The notes: generated by a model not told the origin, from the sequence alone. DNA of 39,955 nucleotides from Chitinophagaceae bacterium (GCA_007695095.1 REEL01000081.1:1-39955), one strand, 5' to 3'; positions 8,695 to 17,311 are shown, numbered from the stretch's first letter. Numbers and translations are program-made.

Positions 8695-9945
8695 TTAATA
8701 TCTGATAGCATCTACAGGAGCCATTTTAGATGCATTTAAGGCCGGGATAAAGCCTGATACAATACCTGTGATTATAGAAATTAGCAGCCCTGTCATTATA
8801 ATCGAAAAGGATAAAGTAAAATCAAAATCAAGCAAATTTTCAGCTATGATGGTTAATACAAACACTAATAATATTCCAAAAACTCCACCAATGAGGGATA
8901 GGACTACGGCTTCAATCAAAAACTCCAGCAGTATGAAAAATTGTTTGGCACCGAGAGCTTTCTTTATGCCAATTTGAGGAATACGCTCTCTAACAGATAC
9001 AAACATTATATTAGCTACACCAAAACCTCCTACAATTATAGCAAAAATTCCAATTATAAATCCGGCAAAATTTATTACACCAAAAAGTTGATTCATATTT
9101 CTGCTGAGGAGAGATAATTGGTTTAATGCAAAATTATTATCTTGCCTTGGGCTCAGTCTTCTTTCAGCCCTTAGGATTCCGGTCAATTCGTCTTTCAATA
9201 TCTCTAAATTAGTGCCTTCAACAGCTTTTATCATTAGAAAAGGTTCGCTGCCAATATTGTCGATATTCATGAATGAAGTCAGGAAGTTATAAGGAATCAG
9301 AATTTGATTATCATTGCTCATGCTTAACAAATCTTCTCCTTCCTGTTCAAGTACTCCGATTATAGAAATTTTCCTCCCAAGCAATCTAATTTCCCTTCCT
9401 ACACTATTTTCGGGAGTGTTGAATAGTTGCACAGCTACATTATAACCTAAAACAGCAACATTATTTCCGGCTTGAGATTCATTTAAAGAGAAATATCTGC
9501 CTTCTAAAAAATCCAAATCTTTAATTCTTGAGAAGTCATGTGAAATGGCAAGTGCAGTGATATTTTCTACACTTTGATCAAGGTATCTTGCGGTACGGTT
9601 ATTTAATCCAATTTGGATGGCAGCAGCCTCTGTATAGCGACTTTGATTTTGAATACTTCTGAGTTCATTTAGATTTGGAACCGGTCTGTTCCAGTATTGC
9701 CACCAGGCATAATCTTCTCCAAAGTCCCAGGGCCATTTTTGTACATACACTATATTATCACCCAACTTTTGAATACTACCTCTAACATTTCTTTCCAGTG
9801 AATCAACAGCAGTAAGAACAGAAATTATACACAATATCCCTATGGTGATTCCCAGTAATGAAAGAAAACTTCTCAGTTTATTGCTGTAAAGCTCATAAAA
9901 TGCGAGAATTACACTTTCTTTAAAAATACTGAGGAATGTTTTCAT
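8695..9945 (-). CDS. MacB/FtsX-type ABC transporter permease
   Basis: 416-residue inner-membrane protein. TM1 at about 27-50 (LLGITIGILCIISVLTAV), then a large periplasmic MacB_PCD-like domain (about 50-285), then three C-terminal TM helices of the FtsX domain (about 290-315, 335-360, 375-400) ending in NASKMAPVDAIRY, a typical C-terminus for macrolide/lipoprotein-type permeases. No ATP-binding subunit is encoded in this window, so the nucleotide-binding partner must be elsewhere. It lies 93 bp upstream of tetR on the same strand, so read-through into the efflux operon is possible. Such permeases commonly work with an adaptor and TolC, both of which are encoded downstream. Confidence 0.92.
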   Translation of the reverse strand: MKTFLSIFKESVILAFYELYSNKLRSFLSLLGITIGILCIISVLTAVDSLERNVRGSIQKLGDNIVYVQKWPWDFGEDYAWWQYWNRPVPNLNELRSIQNQSRYTEAAAIQIGLNNRTARYLDQSVENITALAISHDFSRIKDLDFLEGRYFSLNESQAGNNVAVLGYNVAVQLFNTPENSVGREIRLLGRKISIIGVLEQEGEDLLSMSNDNQILIPYNFLTSFMNIDNIGSEPFLMIKAVEGTNLEILKDELTGILRAERRLSPRQDNNFALNQLSLLSRNMNQLFGVINFAGFIIGIFAIIVGGFGVANIMFVSVRERIPQIGIKKALGAKQFFILLEFLIEAVVLSLIGGVFGILLVFVLTIIAENLLDFDFTLSFSIIMTGLLISIITGIVSGFIPALNASKMAPVDAIRY

Positions 9946-10081
9946 TTGTTAAAATTTTCTTTTACAGCAAAATGTTCAGAAAATACTGCACATTTGGAAT
10001 TATTTGTATTTCACACGGGTACTTAAATTCTTTTGAGTAATATAATGAAGTAAGACAAAAAGTAAATTGAGTGGTTCAAAA

Positions 10082-10870
10082 TTAATCACTAATTATCTTC
10101 TTTCCAATGAAAACCTTTTCAAGTGTGTTCAGATTATACTTTTTATATTCTTCTTTATTTGAAATTTCAAGAATCTCTATTGAGAAGCCTGCACTTTTTA
10201 AACGGTTCGGATAATCTTTACCATATAAACGAACATGATCTTTTTGTCCGAAAAACCTAATGCGTTCCTCATCTGATTTAATAGTAAGATCTTCAAAAGT
10301 TGTTTCATTTGCTATACTTAAAGGAACTTGCAACATGGCAATCCCATTTGGCTTTAGTACTCTGTATAATTCACTTAAAGCAATCATGTCATTCGGGATA
10401 TGTTCCAGTACATGATTGCAAACTATTAAATCAAATGAATTATCAGGAAACTCGAGTTTTGTTATATCAATATTTTGAACTTTCCGGGGGTAGTCATATC
10501 CTTTTTCAAATTTATCACCGCATACATAATCAATATTTGATAGTTTTTTCAACTTGTCGTAAATAGGTATTTCCGGAGCAATATGAAGTACCTTATAGGG
10601 ATTTTCTTTCTCAAAGATGTGAATGTAGTCTTTTAGGAAAAGAAAAATGAGCCTTTCTCTGTCACAGGAGCCACATTTTATACAAGCAGTATTTCTTAGA
10701 CCGGCACCGATTATTTGCTTTTCTTTAATAATTGGATAGTCCTTGCCGGTGGCCAACATTATATCAGATGAAAAATTACAAATGGGACAACTGTAGGCGT
10801 CACCACTGTAGAATAGACTGTTTAATAGACCTTTTAATTTTTTTCTTATAAATAATCCTTTCCCGGGCAT
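10082..10870 (-). CDS. Class I SAM-dependent methyltransferase with N-terminal Cys cluster
   Basis: 262 residues. The N-terminal part has two Cys pairs (CPIC near 28 and CIKCGSC near 61) that could bind zinc. A Rossmann methyltransferase core follows: VLHIAPE replaces the usual Gly-rich motif I, then motif FPDNSFDLIVCNHVLEHIPN and the post-motif region ELYRVLKPNGIAMLQVP typical of Methyltransf_11/25 enzymes. Such proteins are often found in polysaccharide or small-molecule loci, but no partners are nearby here and the substrate is unknown. It is flanked by a 136-bp spacer from the efflux locus and a long A-rich spacer upstream. Confidence 0.85.
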   Translation of the reverse strand: MPGKGLFIRKKLKGLLNSLFYSGDAYSCPICNFSSDIMLATGKDYPIIKEKQIIGAGLRNTACIKCGSCDRERLIFLFLKDYIHIFEKENPYKVLHIAPEIPIYDKLKKLSNIDYVCGDKFEKGYDYPRKVQNIDITKLEFPDNSFDLIVCNHVLEHIPNDMIALSELYRVLKPNGIAMLQVPLSIANETTFEDLTIKSDEERIRFFGQKDHVRLYGKDYPNRLKSAGFSIEILEISNKEEYKKYNLNTLEKVFIGKKIISD

Positions 10871-10985
10871 ATATGTGAATTATTTTAGCAAATAGAGAAG
10901 CAAGTAAAAATAGAGAATTATTTGGTTTTGTTGCGATTAATCTATATAATAAGCTAAGCAATATTTGTTAAATGTAAAGCTTAGG

Positions 10986-11011
10986 TTTATTTAAAGTTAA
11001 CTTTAAATAAA
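10986..11011. repeat. Perfect 26-bp AT-rich palindrome centred on GTTAAC
   Basis: Half-site TTTATTTAAAGTT followed directly by its exact reverse complement; the symmetry breaks at 10985/11012. It lies 116 bp upstream of the methyltransferase start and about 230 bp upstream of the T9SS gene promoter, between divergent genes. It could be a protein-binding site or a hairpin. No T-run of terminator type follows on either strand. Confidence 0.75.
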
Positions 11012-11240
11012 TTATAGGGTAAAAAATTTTAAAAAAAAGAAAAAAAAGAAAGTTTTTTAATAACTTTATGATATGTAGAGTAAATAATATAGTAAATGTA
11101 AAAATCATTATAAAATAAGAGATTAAAAATTAAAAAAAAAGATAAGTAGTGATAATAGGTTGGAAGATAAAAGAAGTTTCACTTTCTCTTTTTGGATACA
11201 TTTCTTGAGAATAAAAAATTTAAAAATAATAGAAAAAACA

Positions 11241-11271
11241 TTTGGATTATGCTTAAATTATTATAAATTTG
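11241..11271 (+). promoter_or_regulatory. Consensus Bacteroidota promoter for the large T9SS surface protein
   Basis: TTTG at 11241-11244, a 19-bp spacer, then TAAATTTG at 11264-11271. This is an exact match to the Bacteroidota housekeeping-sigma consensus TTTG-N19-TAnnTTTG. The expected transcription start near 11278 gives a leader of about 30 nt before the ATG at 11307. Confidence 0.85.
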
Positions 11272-11306
11272 TACTAACAATTACTTAACCCAAAATTTTT
11301 TTATTT

Positions 11307-13682
11307 ATGAAAACCAAGTATCGCAATTTTTTAATGTTTAAGTCGGCCATAGTGCTGACACTATTCTTAAGTATGTCGTTTATAAATTCGGCATATTCCA
11401 CTACTTCTGCATGCTATGCAACAGAAGTTGTAGATTTTCAGCAGGGGCTTAATAAGTTAGGAGATCCCGTTATTACACAACGTAGTGATCCTGATGCTGC
11501 TTTAGGCGCACCTTTGGCTCAAGACCCGTTTAACTATGATGAGAATGATTTTTTCTCATTAGGTTTTGGAGGTTTTATTGTGCTAAAGTTTGAAGAGCCA
11601 ATTACTAATGGCCCTGGAAATGATATTCGGATTTTTGAAGCTACCGGTCCTGTTGGTGGTGCAGCTCCAACCTGCGCAGGATATCCTGAGTATGCAAAAA
11701 TTTATGTATCACAGGATAATGTAAATTTTTATTTATTAGACACGATTTGTCTCGATGGGGATGTTGATATTTCTGATGCCGTTGATGGTATGGGAAATCC
11801 GGTAACACTTGGATGGATACAGTATGTGAAAATTGTAGATGTAAGCGACCCTAACGATTTTCCAAACAGTTCTCGCTCTGATGGATTTGATGTAGATGCT
11901 ATTCAGTGCTTAAATGGATTTTCTGAGAGAACCGGTTGTTATCCAAATGAAGTGATTTCATTTAATCAGGGTCCTGCAAAGTATCCGGCTAATGGAAATC
12001 AGGTTGCTACAGATAGAAGTGACCCTGACAAGGCTTTAGGTGAACCGGCCGGAAATAATCAGGCAGGAGAATTTGTGTCTTTAGGTTTTGGTGGAGAACT
12101 AATAGTAAAATTTGAGAATCAGATTGCAAACGGACCCGGAAATGATTTGAGAATTGTAGAAACCAGTTTTGGTGATCCTTCCTGTTCTCAATATCCTGAA
12201 TTTGCTGAAGTTTTTGTATCACAGGATAACATTGATTACTATAGTGTAGGTATTATTTGCTTGACAGATGAAGTAGATGTTGCTAATGCTGTTGACGGAA
12301 TGGGAAATCCTGTAATACTTCCATGGTTTCAGTATGTCAAAATAGTAGACATGAGTGATCCTGATGATTTTAATACCAGTCCAATTACAGATGGCTATGA
12401 CGTGGATGGGATTGAATGTTTAAATGGAGAATACGAACCACCTGCTTTAGGTTGTTTTGCTGACTATGTAGTTTCCTATAATCAGGGCTTGAAAAAGAAT
12501 GGAAACCCTGTTGATGCTGACAGAAGTGACCATTTAAGTGTATTGGGTAGCCCGGATGCACAAACAGGAACCAGTGCGGATTTAGGTAACTTTTATTCCT
12601 TAGGATTTGGAGGTGAAATTGTAGTAGGCTTTAATCAGGAAATTGCCAATGGACCCGGTCCTGATATTAGAATTTGGGAAACCACATGGGGATATGACAA
12701 TTGTAACGATTATCCTGAAGTAGCCAGAGTGTATGCTGCTTTAGATAATAATTTCAACTGGGTATTCTTAGATACAGTATGCTTAGGTGGCGATGTTGAT
12801 TTAGGGCCTTTGCCATATGCTAAGTATATTAGAATCGTTGATATTAGCGACCCTGATGATTTTAGTCAGAACCCTTCAGGTTTAGACGGTTTTGATGTAG
12901 ATGCAATTGAGTGTTTAAACGGACCATTTAGTGGTTTTAAAGTTGATATTTGTGATGCATTATCACTGGATGTTGATGCCGGAAATGATAAAAGCACACA
13001 TTATTATGGGGCAGGAACGTCTTGTGTAACACTTAATGCTACTGCTACAGCCGGAGACGGCAACTATTCATACGAATGGAGTAATGGAGAAACCACATCT
13101 TCTATTACAGTATGTCCTTCTTCCAGCACACTCTATACGGTAACTGTTACTGATGGAATGGGATGTACTTCAACTGATGATGTTTATGTAGATGTTACAG
13201 ATATACAGTGTGGTTGGGGGAATAAAGGTGCTATAGTATGTTATCAGCCGGTGTCTTTCTTGCCTTGGCTGCAGTTGTCTTTATGTGTATCTAAAAATTC
13301 TGTACCTTTCTTTGTGAATAATATGGGCGCAACTCTAGGGGCTTGCGGAAGCAACGCAAGAATGTCACCATCTGAGGTTGAAAAGCACATAAAAGATTTG
13401 CCGGGTGATCCTGTAGCTATAGATAATATGCTTTATGCTTATCCGAATCCATTTGCTGATATATTGACTATTGAATATTTAGTACCGAGAGAGGGAACAA
13501 GCAAACTTCAAATATTAGACATAAATGGAAGACTTGTCTATGAACAATCTTATGAGCATTCGAAGCACTCTTTACTTAATATTACTGAAGTAAATTTAAG
13601 TAATCAGGCTAGCGGTGTTTATATTGTAAAAGTTGTTACCGAGACAGATGTATTTACTTTTAAAGTAAATAAGTCAAAATAG
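11307..13682 (+). CDS. T9SS-secreted multidomain surface protein with three LGFGG-type repeats
   Basis: 791-residue exported protein. Signal peptide at about 1-33. Three tandem modules of about 170 aa start at Cys36, Cys211 and Cys383. Each has the pattern VVxFxQG, RSDPDxALG, SLGFGG(E/F)xxVxF, GPGxDxRIxE, YPExAxVYVSQDN, ICLxxxVD, KIVDxSDP and DGxDVDxIECLNG. A PKD/SprB-like segment (about 555-635, SYEWSNGETTSSITV) and a Cys-rich linker follow. The C-terminal T9SS type A sorting domain begins at the AYPNPF motif (about 711) and ends in SGVYIVKV and FTFKV. Outer-membrane translocation by T9SS follows from that domain. The ligand or role of the repeats is unknown. A close paralogue lies at 15685-17283. 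Confidence 0.92.
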   Translation: MKTKYRNFLMFKSAIVLTLFLSMSFINSAYSTTSACYATEVVDFQQGLNKLGDPVITQRSDPDAALGAPLAQDPFNYDENDFFSLGFGGFIVLKFEEPITNGPGNDIRIFEATGPVGGAAPTCAGYPEYAKIYVSQDNVNFYLLDTICLDGDVDISDAVDGMGNPVTLGWIQYVKIVDVSDPNDFPNSSRSDGFDVDAIQCLNGFSERTGCYPNEVISFNQGPAKYPANGNQVATDRSDPDKALGEPAGNNQAGEFVSLGFGGELIVKFENQIANGPGNDLRIVETSFGDPSCSQYPEFAEVFVSQDNIDYYSVGIICLTDEVDVANAVDGMGNPVILPWFQYVKIVDMSDPDDFNTSPITDGYDVDGIECLNGEYEPPALGCFADYVVSYNQGLKKNGNPVDADRSDHLSVLGSPDAQTGTSADLGNFYSLGFGGEIVVGFNQEIANGPGPDIRIWETTWGYDNCNDYPEVARVYAALDNNFNWVFLDTVCLGGDVDLGPLPYAKYIRIVDISDPDDFSQNPSGLDGFDVDAIECLNGPFSGFKVDICDALSLDVDAGNDKSTHYYGAGTSCVTLNATATAGDGNYSYEWSNGETTSSITVCPSSSTLYTVTVTDGMGCTSTDDVYVDVTDIQCGWGNKGAIVCYQPVSFLPWLQLSLCVSKNSVPFFVNNMGATLGACGSNARMSPSEVEKHIKDLPGDPVAIDNMLYAYPNPFADILTIEYLVPREGTSKLQILDINGRLVYEQSYEHSKHSLLNITEVNLSNQASGVYIVKVVTETDVFTFKVNKSK

Positions 13683-13704
13683 ATTAAAAAACCGGGTAAC
13701 TATA

Positions 13705-13740
13705 AAAATGGGGTTTGCTTTTCTAAGCAAACCCCATTTT
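13705..13740. terminator. Strong bidirectional terminator between convergent genes
   Basis: A perfect 16-bp stem (arm AAAATGGGGTTTGCTT at 13705-13720 and its complement at 13725-13740) closes on a 4-nt TTCT loop, with T-runs leaving the stem on both strands. It sits between the T9SS gene and the convergent PLP-enzyme gene and can stop both transcripts. Confidence 0.93.
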
Positions 13741-13769
13741 TAATTGATAGCAAAGTAAAAACCTTTAAA

Positions 13770-15017
13770 TTAAATAGTATTTAGTGCTTGCTCAATGTCG
13801 CTTATAATATCCTGATCATTTTCAATACCTACTGATATTCGAATCATTTTTTCAGTTATATTAAAGTCTAATCTTGATTCTGCTGCAACATCGGCATGAG
13901 TCATAGTAGCGGGATGTTCAGCCAGGCTTTCAGTGCCCCCTAAACTGACGGCTAATTTTATAAGTTTCAGAGAGTTTAAAAATTTAAAAGCTTCTTTTTC
14001 CCCGCCTTTCAAATCAAAGGATATCATTGCTCCTGCTGAATTGCATTGATTTTTAAAAATAGATTTTTGTTCTTCTGTTTGCAAATTTCCTAAATAATAT
14101 ACCCTCTCAACTTTAGTATGGCTTTTGAGAAAATTTGCTACTTCATGTGCATTAAGGGCTTGTTTATCCATTCTTACTTTCAGCGTTTCCAAACTTCTCA
14201 TTAAAAGCCAACCAGTCCAGGGGCCTGCCATATTTCCTAAAAATGTTCTGAGTGTTTTAATTCGTTTCAAAAGCTCTTTATTTCCCAGGCAAGCACCTGC
14301 GATAAGATCACTGTGACCACCAATATATTTGGTAGCTGAATAGAGAACTAAATCAGCTCCGTGTTTTAAAGGATGCTGCCAAATAGGCCCCATATAAGTG
14401 TTATCTACGGCTAATAAAATTTCCTTGTCTTTTTTTGAAAAATGCTTGGCAATATCTTTAGACATTTTTATATCGATTAAATCATTCGTAGGATTTGCCG
14501 GGGTTTCAATAAAAACTAATGAAAGACGATCTGCTTTACCTGTTTTTTCTACTTTGGTAATAATGTCTTCTTTTTTATCAGTAGCTTTAAAACTGACTGA
14601 GTCAATACCAAACTTAGGTAATATTTTATTTATGAAATGATCGGTCCCACCATAAATAGGACTACTAAACAAAAGTAAGTCCCCGGGTTTTAAAAACTCA
14701 AGTAAAGTAGTGGTTATTGCCGACATTCCACTTTCAAAAATGGCACAATCTTCAGCTTCATCCCATAGTTTAAGCCTGTTTTCCAGAATTTCCAAATCAG
14801 GATTATTAATTCTGCTGTAAATCAATCCCATTTCTTCTCCGGGACCTGCCTCTCTTAGTCCATAGGCCATTTCAAAAAAAGATTTTCCTTCTTCAGCACT
14901 TCTAAAGACAAAAGTCGAAGTTTGAAAAATAGGACTTTTCAAAGCACCTTCAGAAAGTTCCGGCTTATATCCGTAAGACATCATCAAACTTTCAGGCTTC
15001 ATTTTTTTTTTCGTCAT
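13770..15017 (-). CDS. PLP-dependent Cys/Met metabolism enzyme (cystathionine gamma-synthase / methionine gamma-lyase type)
   Basis: 415-residue fold-type I PLP enzyme of the Cys/Met metabolism family, acting on sulfur amino acids in the cytosol. Visible landmarks: substrate/PLP region YSRINNPDLEILENRL (about 67-82), GMSAITTT for cofactor phosphate contact, the Asp that pairs with the pyridine nitrogen in LLAVDNTYM (Asp205), and the Schiff-base lysine in YSATKYIGGHSDL (Lys230). The C-terminal ISLGGTESL-type motif appears as VSLGGTESLAEHPATMTH. The family includes synthases and lyases that cannot be told apart by eye; the long N-terminal segment resembles a subgroup often labelled 'cystathionine gamma-synthase family'. 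It is transcribed away from the DUF2237 gene. Confidence 0.9.
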   Translation of the reverse strand: MTKKKMKPESLMMSYGYKPELSEGALKSPIFQTSTFVFRSAEEGKSFFEMAYGLREAGPGEEMGLIYSRINNPDLEILENRLKLWDEAEDCAIFESGMSAITTTLLEFLKPGDLLLFSSPIYGGTDHFINKILPKFGIDSVSFKATDKKEDIITKVEKTGKADRLSLVFIETPANPTNDLIDIKMSKDIAKHFSKKDKEILLAVDNTYMGPIWQHPLKHGADLVLYSATKYIGGHSDLIAGACLGNKELLKRIKTLRTFLGNMAGPWTGWLLMRSLETLKVRMDKQALNAHEVANFLKSHTKVERVYYLGNLQTEEQKSIFKNQCNSAGAMISFDLKGGEKEAFKFLNSLKLIKLAVSLGGTESLAEHPATMTHADVAAESRLDFNITEKMIRISVGIENDQDIISDIEQALNTI

Positions 15018-15055
15018 TTTTTTTAATTTTAAAACAATATTTGTATTTTACATCT

Positions 15056-15093
15056 ATTGTTTAATTAAGAATAAGGATTTTTAATTAAACAAT
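15056..15093. repeat. Inverted repeat in a divergent promoter region
   Basis: Perfect 13-bp arms ATTGTTTAATTAA (15056-15068) and TTAATTAAACAAT (15081-15093) with a 12-bp spacer. They lie between the start of the PLP enzyme gene (15017, minus) and the DUF2237 gene (15204, plus). Location and symmetry suggest an operator shared by the two divergent genes. There is no T-run of terminator quality. Confidence 0.6.
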
Positions 15094-15203
15094 TCAGAGA
15101 TAATCTGAAATTGAATATTAATTTTTTACTGAACTTATCAATTGAGCGAAATTTAGATAAAAATTTAATACTAAACAAGAAAAATAATATTAGAATAAAA
15201 TTT

Positions 15204-15581
15204 ATGAGTGATTTTAATGTATTTGGAGAGAAATTATTGGCATGTAGTTATAGTCCATTGACCGGGTTTAATAGGAATGGAAATTGTGATTCATATCCTG
15301 AGGATAAAGCCAAACATCTAGTTTGCGTTGAAATTTCTGATGAGTTTTTAGAATTTTCATATGAAATGGGCAATGATTTAAAATCCCCTGAACCCGAGTA
15401 TGACTTCCCGGGTTTAAAAGCCGGAGACTTTTGGTGTGTATGCGCGAAAAGGTGGTTGGAAGCTCACGAAGCAGGAGTTGCACCAAAAGTGAAGTTAGAG
15501 TCTACAAATGAAAATATACTGGAATTAATTTCCATAGATTTACTGATAAAGTACGCCTACCGAAAAGAAACAACAAATTAG
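15204..15581 (+). CDS. DUF2237 family protein
   Basis: About 125 residues. It shows the conserved family pattern: NVFGEKLLACSYSPLTGFNR near the start, then a PEDxAxHxVCVEIS stretch, EFLEFSYEMGNDL, PGLKAGDFWCVCAKRWLEA and HEAGVAPKVKLEST, which is essentially full-length for DUF2237. An open frame extends upstream to an ATG at 15111, but the extra 31 residues are Asn/Lys/Ile-rich with no family counterpart. ATG 15204 (MSDFNVFGE) is therefore preferred. The function of DUF2237 is unknown. The conserved Cys and Trp residues suggest a small folded cytosolic protein. It is divergent from the PLP enzyme with an inverted repeat between them. Confidence 0.9.
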   Translation: MSDFNVFGEKLLACSYSPLTGFNRNGNCDSYPEDKAKHLVCVEISDEFLEFSYEMGNDLKSPEPEYDFPGLKAGDFWCVCAKRWLEAHEAGVAPKVKLESTNENILELISIDLLIKYAYRKETTN

Positions 15582-15627
15582 ATTTGATATCTATGTAATA
15601 ATGATTGATTTTCTTTCAAAAAAAAAC

Positions 15628-15658
15628 TTGACAAGATGAGTTTTGGAGTTTATTTTTG
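15628..15658 (+). promoter_or_regulatory. Promoter of the second T9SS surface protein
   Basis: TTG at 15628-15630, a 20-bp spacer, then TATTTTTG at 15651-15658, matching the Bacteroidota TTG/TAnnTTTG arrangement. The expected start is near 15665, about 20 nt before the ATG at 15685. Confidence 0.8.
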
Positions 15659-15684
15659 CATTATAACTTAATAAAATTAAAATC

Positions 15685-17283
15685 ATGCAAAAACTAAAAT
15701 TGTTAATGGCTGCGATAATCGTATTAGCCATGACAGGACTAAGCGTCCAACAAGCAAATGCTACAGGAAGCGTCTATGCAGGTGATGTAGCCTTATTTGA
15801 AATAGGAACTCTGGGGGACGGATCTCCTGTTACCGACCCTACTCGTACTGACCCGGATGCAGCTCTTGGTGAGCCGGTCGGTGATAACTCACCTGGTTCT
15901 TTTGTTTCTATTGGGTTCGGAGGAATACTGGTTCTGGAGTTTTCTGATAAAGTTGCCAACAATGCCGGCGATGATTTCAGAATTGTTGAGGTTACCAATG
16001 GTAATCCGGATTGTTCAGGATATCCTGAAAGAGCTGAGATATGGGTTTCACAGGATAATGTAGATTTTTACTTTATCGAAGAAATATGCTTAGATGCAGA
16101 CCTCGATATAAGCAATGCTCAGGGATTATCTGAACCATTGAGCTGGATTAAATTTGTAAAAATTATTGATGTAACAGATGCAAGTGAATTTTCTCAGTCT
16201 CCATCGCTATTAGATGGTTATGATGTTGACGGTATCGTAGGTTTTGCTATTTACGAAGAGCCTAAAGTAGGTGAAGAGTGCTTTATAGCTGAAGTCGTAG
16301 AATTTAATCCCGGGTTTGCTAAGTATCCACCTAACAATAATGAGGTTTTGGCGGACAGACTAGATACAGATGCTGTTTTGGGTGAGCCTTCAAGAAACAA
16401 TGCTGCCGGTGAATTTATTTCTTTAGGCTTTGGAGGAGATGTAACAGTAAAGTTTGGTGATAAAATTAAACTGATTGAAGGAGAAGATGATGTTATAATC
16501 TGGGAAACCAGCTTTGGAGATCCTTCATGTTCTGCTTATCCTGAAACTGCTGATGTGTATGTTTCTCAAAATGGTACTGATTTTTACTTTGTAACAGATA
16601 TCTGTTTAACAGTTTCACTAGACCTGAATCAGGGTGATGTTCCTGCCGGTTGGGAATGGATACAGTATATAAAGCTAGTAGACACAAGTAACCCGAACTC
16701 TTTTTCAACTAGTCCCAATTCAGATGGTTATGATTTAGACGGTATTGAGTGCCTGAATGGTTTTTATGTAGAAGAAGATCCTAAAGAACCAGAGCCGGAA
16801 CCTGACTATTCTTGTGGAAAGAAAGGAAACAAAACTTTAGTATGTCACAGACCTCCGGGACAAGGTGGAAATAAAGAATTAACACTTTGTGTTGGGACTC
16901 CTGCTGTTCCTGCTTTTTTAGCAATTGGTGGTTCAATTGGTCCATGTAACAATACAAACAGAATAGCACCTCAGGAAGCAGAAAAGTTGATTAAGGAATT
17001 ACCGGGAGAGCCTGTAGTAATAGATAATATGGTTGCAGCATATCCGAACCCTTTCAGAGAAACTGTAAATATCGTATATGTAGTGCCTGCACCGGGTAAC
17101 AGTGAAATGCATATTTTAGATATAAACGGCAGAACTGTTAAGTCAAATATGTATACTCACACGAGAGACAACTTATTAAATGATGTTTCAGTTGATTTAT
17201 CTAATCATGCTCCGGGCATTTATTTAGTAAAAATTGTAACAGAAGATGATGTGTTCACGTACAAAATACAAAGCGTACGTTAA
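15685..17283 (+). CDS. T9SS-secreted surface protein with two LGFGG-type repeats (paralogue of 11307-13682)
   Basis: 532 residues. Signal peptide at about 1-27 (cleavage after Ala-Asn-Ala). Two modules at about 28-195 and 199-365 carry the same landmarks as the neighbouring protein: TDPDAALGEP, SIGFGG/SLGFGG, YPExAxxxVSQ, SWIKFVKIIDV and GYDVDGI. The first lacks the leading Cys and ends in GIVGF rather than IECLNG. An acidic Glu/Pro linker and a Cys-rich segment (VCHRPPG ... LTLCV ... PAVPAFL ... GPC) follow; this resembles the widespread CHxPPG...AVPAHL surface motif with the later His residues lost. The C-terminal T9SS type A domain starts at AYPNPF (about 452). It probably arose with its larger neighbour by duplication. 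Its role is unknown. Confidence 0.92.
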   Translation: MQKLKLLMAAIIVLAMTGLSVQQANATGSVYAGDVALFEIGTLGDGSPVTDPTRTDPDAALGEPVGDNSPGSFVSIGFGGILVLEFSDKVANNAGDDFRIVEVTNGNPDCSGYPERAEIWVSQDNVDFYFIEEICLDADLDISNAQGLSEPLSWIKFVKIIDVTDASEFSQSPSLLDGYDVDGIVGFAIYEEPKVGEECFIAEVVEFNPGFAKYPPNNNEVLADRLDTDAVLGEPSRNNAAGEFISLGFGGDVTVKFGDKIKLIEGEDDVIIWETSFGDPSCSAYPETADVYVSQNGTDFYFVTDICLTVSLDLNQGDVPAGWEWIQYIKLVDTSNPNSFSTSPNSDGYDLDGIECLNGFYVEEDPKEPEPEPDYSCGKKGNKTLVCHRPPGQGGNKELTLCVGTPAVPAFLAIGGSIGPCNNTNRIAPQEAEKLIKELPGEPVVIDNMVAAYPNPFRETVNIVYVVPAPGNSEMHILDINGRTVKSNMYTHTRDNLLNDVSVDLSNHAPGIYLVKIVTEDDVFTYKIQSVR

Positions 17284-17311
17284 TCATAATCATTTTTTTA
17301 ATCGAAAAAGG

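Larger units (their letters stand above)
10871..11306. other. A-rich intergenic region between divergent genes
   Basis: 436 bp without a convincing gene, very A-rich with several poly-A/AAAG tracts (11030-11150). It holds a perfect 26-bp palindrome at 10986-11011 and the consensus promoter of the downstream T9SS gene at 11241-11271, both listed separately. Nothing else was recognised. Confidence 0.8.

Noticed and set aside
11030-11150. Poly-A/AAAG tract as a coding or RNA feature
   Set aside because: It has no consistent frame, no stem structure and only biased composition.
15111-15203. Upstream ATG start for the DUF2237 gene
   Set aside because: The extra 31 residues are low-complexity Asn/Lys/Ile-rich and have no counterpart in the DUF2237 pattern. 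ATG 15204 fits the family start.
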